Shown here: one piece after another, positions 1 to 9,400 of the stretch
Layout: each line of letters begins with the position of its first letter
How positions within the stretch are numbered: the first letter of the stretch is position 1
Assembly: GCA_963969345.1 (NCBI GenBank)
Contig: OZ017770.1
Coordinates: forward strand, 2,489,246 to 2,553,245
Source of the DNA: Turbatrix aceti
Taxonomy: Eukaryota; Nematoda; Chromadorea; Rhabditida; Panagrolaimidae
DNA: 64,000 nucleotides
Direction of reading: 5' to 3'
The notes under the pieces: model-generated
What the model was told of the DNA's origin: nothing
Database searches by the model: none
What the model saw: only the letters and a program-made list of their open reading frames with translations
Made by a program: the position numbers and the translations under genes

Positions 1-3000
1 CTTGATCCTCCACCTCCCTTGAAACATCCTGTGCCTACTAAACCCATGGTTGCCGAATCATCACTGCCTTCTTCTCATGCTCATGTCATTCCCCCGCCGA
101 CGCATCTCGTAGCCAACGGATCCAGCCAACCTTCAGAAAGAATCCAAAAAGAACTCCACCGCCTGCCACCTGCACCCCCACCACCACCGCTGCCGAAACC
201 GTGTGAAGCACAGCCGAATCAAAGCCGCCGTGATATCCCTCCACCGCCACCTCGTCCGCGCGATCACCAACGAACGCGGGAACGCAGCAGATTTCCGTCC
301 ACCCGGGGTAACTGGAATTCGTCTCCCGAAAGTGATTCTGAGCGCCAACAAACTCGACATGTTCCTCAGTACAACCGGATTCAGATCTTGAAACCGGTAG
401 GTGAAGCCCGGTTGCCACCAAGACAATGGGCACCGCCACCTCAAATCTTGCCGGAACGTCCCCCAGTTCTGGCACACCAACCACCGCCTCAGCCTCTTAT
501 TCCATGTCCTCCCCAACCATCCCAGAGCACTGCCCACAAAGTCGATCTCGCTACTCGGCTGAGGAAAATTGGAATGAAGAGAAACAGAACGCCCCCGTTC
601 AGACCTGCACCTCCTGTGAAGGTAATGAAGCTGAACGAGCCCTTGAATCAGGCTTTCTTGCCGAGAGAACACATATCCGCCATCGTGCAGCCACCACCGC
701 CTCCCCCACCCCCACCAGAACTTGCTCCTTCGTCCTCGAGATACCGTCCTGAAGGCAAGAAACCAGCTTCTGTTATTCAGTTTGAAACTGATGTTGCTGA
801 TTGCTACAAAGTCATCTGCAATCGACTGCGTGATGAGGTGTTGTCTGACGTCGCACAGAAGTTGTACGCGAAGGGACAACGCTTTGTTGTTGCAAAGATG
901 GAAGAGCGGGTGAGATTTTTTGAAATAAAATTTTATTGTTGTTCAAAAATACAAATTTTCAGTTACGCAAGCAACAGGAAGAAGAACTCCAACAACGTGA
1001 ACGCGAACTGCGAAATAACAATTCCAGCGGCTCTATGAACGGTCACAAGGACAGACGGGAAAGCGTAGCCGCCGTAGTTACCCTCGAAATGATCGAACAT
1101 CTTGTCGCAGAAGCAGAAGCGGACTTGAGTTCCACGGAGGCAGATATCCATTTTTTCCGGAAGCAAATGGAGGATATAAAAAAGAAGCGAGTCTTGATGC
1201 AGGGCAAACACCGACTTCGGGCCGACAAGGAAGTCACGCGGACGTTTCAAAAAATCGAGGCTCTGCGTCGTCGGGAAACTTCTCTTCGGCAACGCTTGGA
1301 AGAGCTGTCGGAGCAATACCTCAGCAAGAAAAAGGAACGTCGCATGAGCACTGCCAGCGATTCCAAATCACACGAAACTCCGCAGTCCGAAGCAACGCCG
1401 TCTTCTGTGGTTGCGACTCCTTTGGCAACGGCGGAATGCAACACGGAATCGTCTGCTGTCAGGCAGAAGTCTCCTGTTTCACCTCGGCCACCTTCTTATT
1501 CTCCTATGCGTGCAGCTGAGTCGGATTCCGAATCTGATCCTGGTGTCATCAGCCAATCGATGCGGCCCGTTGTGGAGTCACCCATTCGACGTCCTCTTTC
1601 AAGCAGCGAGAGTTCCAGCAGTGCAACTACGCCTTCCCCACGCAGGATTTCGACTCCGGATTCACGAATTAGTTTGTCTCCGCAACGTGGTTCTATTGAA
1701 CCACAACAGGAATCCGCACATATCGCAGACGTCCCGAGGTCCTCAGGTACTACACCGTCGCAAAAAGCCGTTAAACCGGTGCCAGAGCCTGTTCGTATTG
1801 CCGAAACCAAGAAGCCAGTTTATGAAGAGTCTAGACAAATCATCGAGAATGCTCAACCGAACGAACCTCGTCCTGTCTCACCGGTGGAAATCCAGGACAA
1901 GTTTCATTACGAGTCTTCTTCTTCCAGTGAGTCTGAATACCAGCCCAATTACGCCCGGAGCCCAAGTGATGAATCGGATGTATATGTTCCTGCGAGATCC
2001 CCGACACCGAAGGAATCTGTTATCCGTCCAAGGACGCCCGTCGCGGAAATTAAACCCGTGGTACCTATCGTAAAAATCGACCCTGTCACTCCAAAGGCTC
2101 TTATTGTCGCTCGTGAAAGAATTCTGGCTTCAGAGGCTGGTCCTGTAAAAGCCGAGATTTTTTCTGAAGACAATGTGACGCCCAGGAAGGATAAGAAGTT
2201 AAAGCGGGCTGAACATCGAAAACCCGACCATCTGAAGATCGATGCAGAACATAAGGATGAACACGACAAGAAACTCCTGGAGAAGGCTGAACTAAAGCTT
2301 CGGAAAAAAGAAAAGAAAATCAAGCAGAAATCAGACTCCATCGCCCTGGAAAACAAGATTAAGTCTGATTCCAAGCTCATGGAGCAGGCTGAGCAGAAAC
2401 GCAAGGAAAAATCTGAGCTTAAGCTCAAGGCAAAGTCGGATTCCAGACTTGCAGAAAAATCCGATAACAAGCGAAAGGAGAAATCCCATCGTAAGCCTAA
2501 GGAGAAATCTATTGTAAAGCTCGAAGTTGATCATGCCGACCATCCGGAGAAGTCTGATCGTTCAGCAGATAAACTCAAGAAGAAATTCCATCGCAAGCAC
2601 AAAGAAAAGAAAGGCAACCACGTACCGGTCAAGTCTGCGCAGCACATCAAAGACCAACAGCAGGCGAACCGAAAGCGGAAATATGATCACTTTATTGTGC
2701 CTTCTAGACCTGCCCGTCGATGGGAAGCAGTTCTTCCGCCGAACTACGTCTTGCCTTCTCCTCTCTTCGAAGGAAAGCCCGTGTTCAACAAAGAGTTGGA
2801 TGAGTATTTCGAAGAACAGATCATCGAAGAGTACTATCCGAAGACGCTCTATTTACTTGAAGAAGACTACGACTACGGTTGCGTCGATCTTTTCCAGTAC
2901 GTCAACTCGCAGACTGAACGCTTCATGCCTCTGTTGGAGTGGGAGGACCAGAGACCGGTTGACTACTTTGAGTACATCGAACCCATCAAGCGTGATTTCT

Positions 3001-4115
3001 TTGTCATTCCTGATCCTGTCCAGAAGGCGGGTCCTAGGGTGTGGTTCAAGGAACGAACTGGAGAAGAAGAGCTCGACAACGCCCTGGCAATCGTACGTTT
3101 TTTTTCTCATGACTTTTTTATAGTGATGTTTTTTTAGTTTGACTCCCAAAAAGAAGAAGATGTTATTTACCTGCAGCAAGCGACGGAACGCCTCCTTGCA
3201 GACGAACAACTTCCGTTTGGGAAAAAGAGGATTTGCTTTGGCGAAGTCGGCTTTGAGCCTGAATCTGAGAAATATGTGAGTTTTTTTGCGTTTTTTTTTA
3301 AATATAATTACGGTTTTTATTTCAGCCTGTGCCTCATTTCACCGATGGCATGTACTGCGATTTTGTGGATCCCAATCTCAGCCTGATTCGGGAGGTTCCG
3401 AATGGTGCGTTGCGCTTCCAGCACGGCACCCAGCTTACTTTCGAGGAGAAAGCCAAGCGGCGACACCTGACAATCCCGAGTCGCATCGAGATCACCCAGG
3501 AAGAGCGCCAACTCGTTCTTAGTACTCAGGAAGCCAACAGACAGGAAAACCTTCTCATTCGCAAGGCTACCAACCTGGGATACGGCAATTTGCAGTCTAA
3601 TTCGTTGACTGTGAGTTTTCTTATTTCTATAATCATATTTTTTCATGGTCAAAACAAGTTTTTGATGTTGTTTTTATTTCAATTATTTTCAGACTCGACC
3701 TGTCATCACGACATTTGCACCCTCACCCATCCACGACTGGGGTCTATTTACTTTGCAGGACATCAAACCAAAATCATTGATCATCGAATACGTTGGCGAA
3801 ATGTGTCGGTCAACAGTAGTCGACGAGCGAGAGCGTCGCTACCAGGAACAAGGCATTGGTTCGTCATACCTTTTCCGGGTCAATCAAGACTGGGTTATCG
3901 ATGCAACACGCATGGGCAATCAGGCACGCTTCATCAACCACTGCTGTACGCCTAACTCCTACGCAAGGGTCATAAAAAACAAGCAAATTGGAATCTACAG
4001 CAAAAGACTCATCAAAGCCGGCGAAGAGATTACGTATGATTACAAATTCCCGATTGAAAATGTCAAGATTCCATGTTACTGCAATTCTTCTGGCTGCCGA
4101 GGATCGCTAAATTAA
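1..4115 (+). CDS. SETD1: SET1-type histone H3K4 methyltransferase (5' partial)
   Basis: Catalytic subunit of the COMPASS complex, expected to methylate histone H3 Lys4 in the nucleus. The frame is open from base 1, so the N-terminus (RRM and first exons) lies outside the window. Exons: 1-909, 963-3092, 3138-3275, 3326-3610, 3693-4115, all phase 0, giving 1294 visible residues. The first ~300 residues are proline-rich. A charged helical stretch, Ser-rich and Lys-rich segments with repeated KxKSDS-like units (about bases 2320-2520) follow. The last exon holds the SET domain: IHDWGLF, SSYLFRV, FINHCCTPN and EITYDYKFP, then post-SET cysteines in IPCYCNSSGCRGSLN. These forms match SET1 rather than MLL/Trithorax. 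AATAAA lies at 4206. Family call is firm; the low-complexity middle has little sequence support beyond an open frame. Confidence 0.93.
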
Positions 4116-4657
4116 ACAAATCTCAATACTTTTTTGTCTGTTTTTTTCGATTCGATACTCATGATTCAGAATCAAAACCGGGTTTCGTTTTTGTCTCACA
4201 CGACAAATAAATAAATTAAAATGAATAACGATTAATGCGGAAATAAGGCTCTACGTGTGTTGGAAAGAAACAGAATTTCCTAAATTAGCCTTGCAGATTT
4301 TATGCTCGCTGTTCAGAACTGTATTTTAAGACAGTCTCTTGCATCCACCATCCCATTCCATTATCCATCCATCCCCCATCCTCTCCCGCCTGTGTCAAAA
4401 GATGCGACGCGAATGGACAACACTGCGGAGAGTGTTTCGGGGAATCTGAAACAATCAAAATCGATGATGGATTTGTTGTCTCAGCGCGATTCAAAAAATC
4501 CTCGATCATAATTAGTTACGAACCACCACCGCGTGACGATAGTTCTTTCTCACTGTAATTAGTCAGATCGTTATAATTTTTTTTAGATAAAAAACAAAGA
4601 TACATGTCCGGTGGAGACAAAAAATATAGTAAATAAAGCTGATGTAATTCTACGACG
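4116..4657. other. Intergenic: SETD1 3' UTR and RAB30 upstream region
   Basis: The first ~100 bases are SETD1 3' UTR with overlapping AATAAA signals at 4206-4215. A 69-codon open frame at 4302-4511 has no recognisable similarity and is probably chance. No promoter motif stands out before RAB30. Confidence 0.5.
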
Positions 4658-5453
4658 ATGGAAGACTATAAATATTTATTTAAAGTCGTGCTAGTTGGTA
4701 ATGCTGGAGTTGGCAAAACATGTCTTGTACGGAAGTTCGCGCAAGGTATTTTTGCTCCCGCGATGAATGCTACAATTGGTGTCGATTTTATGATAAAAAC
4801 TATCGCTGTGGGCAACGATAACGTCAAGGTAATCGAGTAAGGTTGTAATCCATCTACTATTGGTTTATATTGTTTAAGCTCCAAATATGGGACACGGCGG
4901 GACAGGAGCGCTTTCGCTCGATAACGCAGAGCTACTACCGTTCTGCCCATGCGATTATTGTTGTCTATGATATCTCCTGTCAACCGACTTTTGATTGTCT
5001 GGCTGCCTGGGTTGGAGAAATTGAACAATATGCAAACAAAAAAGTTCTCAAATGCATAGTTGGTAAGTTGTGATTTTTTATATTCGTTAAAAAAACCAGC
5101 GATAAATCATAGGAAACAAATGCGATAAAGTAGACGAACGCGAAGTCCCCAAACACGTTGGCAAAGACTTTGCCATAGACAATGGATTTGACTACTTTTT
5201 GGAAACCTCAGCACTTGACTCAACCAACGTCGATACTCTATTCTACGAAGTAGCAACGAGATTGACCCTTGCGATGAAGCAAAATGATGAGCGGTAAAGA
5301 CTGACGTCTTTTGACCTCAGGGATGAGTAATCCAATTCTTTCAGCTATCATACCATTGGTGCAGCTACGCCAGCTACAGATGGAGAAATCACGATGACAG
5401 ATCGTGCTCAGCGCCAGTTGAATTCCTGCTGCCCTCGCGGCCAATCGTTGTAA
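4658..5453 (+). CDS. RAB30: Rab GTPase, RAB30-like
   Basis: Small GTPase of Golgi/autophagy membrane traffic. Four exons: 4658-4828, 4879-5062, 5113-5293, 5345-5453; 214 aa. All G motifs are present: GNAGVGKT (P-loop), ATIGVDF (switch I), [11 protein letters not shown] (switch II), NKCD and ETSA. The sequence near the start, [20 protein letters not shown], and [11 protein letters not shown] are RAB30-specific. The C-terminus has a CC pair followed by six residues (CCPRGQSL); human RAB30 likewise has an internal CC, so prenylation of this pair is likely. The fourth exon is needed: without the 51-nt intron after codon 178 the protein stops just before the CC motif. AATAAA at 5487. Confidence 0.94.
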
Positions 5454-5759
5454 GAGATCCTACATCAGCTGATTGTTCACGAAAAAAATAAAGAAACACA
5501 AGGGTTTTTCTTTCATTTTTGTATCATTTGCATTGAAAAAAAACACATTTCGGTATTGCTTATTTTTTTACTAGTCGATATCAGTATTTACTTTTGTTTG
5601 AAACAGGTGGTGGATGTTAAATAAATACGTATTTATGTTAACACTTTTTTATTGGACTTTGATTTGTCTTACAGTGGTTGATAACCACATTGTATTGTAC
5701 TTCGGGTGATATGATATCATTGACTTACTGACAGTTTTTCCATGTTTTGATAGACAGCG
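5454..5759. other. Intergenic: RAB30 3' UTR and bZIP upstream region
   Basis: AATAAA at 5487-5492 probably ends RAB30. The rest is AT-rich with no recognisable element. Confidence 0.5.
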
Positions 5760-6118
5760 ATGGTTGGTCGTGAATCACAGCGAAAGCGGAAGGCTGTGAC
5801 GCCGGAAGAAGATCCACTGACTCCCGAAAGCCCCGAAGAAGACTACAGCATCAAGCGGCAGCGAAACAACGTTGCCGTCTGTAAGACACGTCAGAAGAAG
5901 CGCCAAGAGGAGCATGAGACGAGTTCGAGGGTAGACGAACTGCGACAGGAAAATACAGCATTAGAGAGGTATTATTTTATTTTTCTTCCACTTTTCCATC
6001 TCATACAAAATTTTATAGGAAGGTGGAAGCCATGAGAAGTGAGCTCAAACTGCTCAAGGAGATGATCGTCGCGGTTGCTCCGAATTCCAAGAAGCAGGAA
6101 GAAGTCAAGAAGAAATAA
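5760..6118 (+). CDS. CEBPG: bZIP transcription factor, C/EBP-gamma-like
   Basis: Short DNA-binding nuclear protein. Two exons, 5760-5968 and 6019-6118, joined in codon 70 (GAG AG|G AAG); 118 aa. An acidic/proline-rich N-terminal part is followed by a basic region with the C/EBP pattern (IKRQRNNVAVCKTRQKKR; family consensus RRRERNNxAVxKSR) and a leucine zipper in which L/V residues repeat every seven (VDELRQENTALERKVEAMRS). The protein ends shortly after the zipper, so it lacks a large activation domain, as CEBPG does; it probably acts as a dimerisation partner. Poly(A) signal AATAAA at 6173. Confidence 0.85.
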
Positions 6119-6416
6119 ATTTTTACAACATGCTTTGTCTCTTTTTAATTGCTTACTGTTTGCTCAGGTCACAATAAAAAAATGAGAATCAAGGAACACT
6201 TTTTTTTCTGCGACGTGCAAAAATCAAAAGCAGCGCTGTTGTTGTTGTCCAACTCATACCTTTGTCGACCAATGACTATGAGAGATAGAGCGCATCGTGC
6301 CAAAGAATATTAGTGTGTCCGCAGACGTTCTTTTTGAACCGATCACTACATAAATTGTAGACAGTCCACGCAAAGTTGTACATCGATCAGGAAGATACTT
6401 AGTTACTCGAAAAGTG

Positions 6417-9400
6417 ATGGCGTTGACGTACAGTCGCGGTGTGCATAATCGATTTGCCTTGGTCGTATCTCAAAGGTAATCATTGATTACGTAGCTGCTC
6501 CGTATATATACTATTGTTATTTTTAGGATGACGGCAACGGATTACAAGCACGCAAAACTCGGTTGTTTTACTCAGAATGCCCCTGTACTGACAAATCCGT
6601 TTTTGACTGATCCGATTTTGCCGAGGCTTCTAAAGGCGCTTCTGCCTCAAGAGGTTCGTTTATTTCAGAGGACAGAAACATGTTTTGCAAACACGCTGAA
6701 CATAAATAATGATTTTTGGAAAATGATTTATAAGAAAAACATGTCAAAAAGTTGTGGCTTGCAAAATGACCGAATTTTTAATTCTGACACGGAATATCGT
6801 AAAAAATTAGGCTAATTATGACCTTTTTCACGAGCTTTATAATTTCAGTTCATTGATTCATGATGCTAAAATTGAAAATTATAATTATTTGTCTGAAACA
6901 GCTTTGGCTTTTTAGCGCTTCAAAGTTGTATCGGATGATCTGGCCAAGTTTGGTACACGCATTGTGAATGAAGTCGACAAGCTGGGATTCGAGGCCGAAA
7001 CCAACGAGCCAGAACTTCAGCAATTTGATGGCTGGGGCAACCGGATCGACAAATTAATTGTAACACCTGCTTGGTACAAGCTAAAAGCCGTCTTGGCCGA
7101 AGAAGGACTCGTAGGCATTGGCTACGATCCAAAAGTTGACAGTGAGCATCGTCGCATCCATCAGATGGCCAAAATCTTCATGTTTCATCCTGCCTCTGGT
7201 CTGGTTAGCTGCCCTCTTGCCATGACCGACGGTGCTGCGAAGACTTTTGTGGTAAGTAATGCAGTTTTTTTGCGCGTCATTTTTTTTTTGTTTTAGTCAC
7301 TCGGGTTCAAAAATCCGGCAACCAAAGAGGCGTTCGACAGACTCACAAGTCGTGATCCTTCGATTGCCTGGACTTCAGGCCAATGGATGACCGAAAAAGC
7401 CGGTGGCTCGGATGTTGCCGGGGGCTGTGATACGTACGCTAAGCCGGTCTCAGACGACAAAGTACGACTCTTTTCTGTCCTTGCCATATTCAATAGGCTT
7501 TTTTAGCATTTGCTTTATGGATATAAGTGGTTCAGCTCTGCTGTGGACGCTGATGTCACCCTGACTCTTGCCAGGACGGTCGATGATCAAGGAAGCGCTC
7601 AATCCGGAACACGTGGATTGTCGCTCTTCTTCGCCCACGTCCGGAAACCCGGTTCCGAGGCTTTGAACGGCATCCAAATGATAAAACTCAAGAACAAGAT
7701 CGGAACTCGTCAACTGCCGACTGCAGAATTGCTTCTCGATGGCGTTGAAGCTCTCAAAATCTCGGAAGAAGGTCGGGGTGTCGCTTCCATTGCCAACATG
7801 CTGAACGTTACTCGAATCCACAACGCTCTTGCCTCGGCTTCTAGCATGCGCAGGTAATTTTAAATTTAATTTTCAACGCTTCAGTTGAAAAATTATAGGA
7901 TTATTTCCCTGGCAAGGGATTACTCGACGCGACGCACGGCTTTTGGTAAACTGCTTCAGCAGTGGCCGCTACACGTATCAGTTCTCGCGCAGCTTGAAAC
8001 ACAACAGTCTTTACTCTCTGCCTAGTGATGGGTGGCTGCTTTTTACGCCGCTCTCACTAGTGCAACCGAGCTGACATCGTTTTAACGGGAGAAGCGAGGG
8101 GAGGGCAAAGGCTCCGCTCACAGAAGTCGTTGCGGACGTGAGCGTAGCTGATGCGACATCGAAGGAAACGCTTGCTCCTAGCCACCGTCAATGCCAGGTC
8201 CCTGGCATCTGATGCGCGTCTGGCAGAATTTGAATCAGCATCGTCGAAGATCAAATCCGACATCATTGGCGTCTCAGAGGTAAAGCGGTCAGGACAGGGG
8301 CGGTTGGATCTTCAATCCGGCTACTCCTTGTACTACTGTGGAAACTCTGATGGCCGAACGCATGGCGGTGTTGTTTTCTACGTCCCCACCAGCCTTGTCC
8401 CTCGCATTCGCCCCTTTTTCCACTCCGATCGAATATTGGAGCTCATCATCCGCCTGCCGCTCGGCCATACGCTGCGTCTCTTGCAAGTGTATGCGCCTCA
8501 GTCAGGGCTCGGCGACGAACAGTATGAGGACTTTCTCGCGCTGCTCGGCCGAGTCATCTCCGATCGCCCGAACCGGCAACTCGTCATACTCGGCGACTTC
8601 AACGCGACCATCGGCAGCAAAGAAGAGGGCGAGCAGTTTATCGGTCAGCATGCGAAGGGACAAGAAAGGAACGACCACGGCAGCCAGTTGGCTGCGTTCT
8701 GCGAAGAGTTTCGATTGCACGCCGCCAACACGTACTTCAAAAAGCGAGCGGGAAGGAAATGGACGCTGAGATGTAACCTCGGTTTCAAGAAAGAGATCGA
8801 CTACGTTCTTGTGCGGAACATTAAAGCCGTTCAGGATGTGTCGGTTCTCAACGCTTTCAACATCAACAGCGACCACCGCCTCTTGCGCTGTCGGCTCCAC
8901 CTGAAATGGTTACCCAAGAAGGTGATACCAAAGCGAGGAGCGCCAGTCGTTGGCCTGCATCTCCTGGCCGCCAATGCGTCACCAGAGCTTCTGTCCTTTC
9001 AAAGCTCTGGCTCGACGGAAGCGGACTACGACAAGATCACCAACATCATCAACCGAGCGACCTCAGCGGCAACGACGTACGAAAACCTCCCTCCTCGAGT
9101 GTCTGCAAAGACAAGACTGCTTCTTGCTCTGCGCAGGCACTTTGAGTCGACAAGATCAACGTCTCCCCGCGCCAATCTTGAGTACGTGCAGGTGTGCAAG
9201 CTAGTGCGCATCTCCTTCAAAGAAGATCTCCACCGTCGTCATCTGATGATCGTGGAAAATGCAGTGCAATCCGGGCGCCTCCGTCAGGGACGTCAGAACG
9301 CGCTGTACGCAAAGAAGGCACTACTCTTGGCAGGCGAAGAATTCGCAGGCCAGGATGTGGTAGAGAAATCAGCTCAGCGCATCGGCGACTTCTACTCAGA

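Noticed and set aside
133..879. 248-codon minus-strand frame opposite SETD1 exon 1
   Set aside because: Antisense shadow of the proline-rich coding exon; Trp/Arg-rich composition is the complement of CCN codons.
4302..4511. 69-codon plus-strand frame before RAB30
   Set aside because: No family, no splice links, lies past the SETD1 polyadenylation signal; likely chance.
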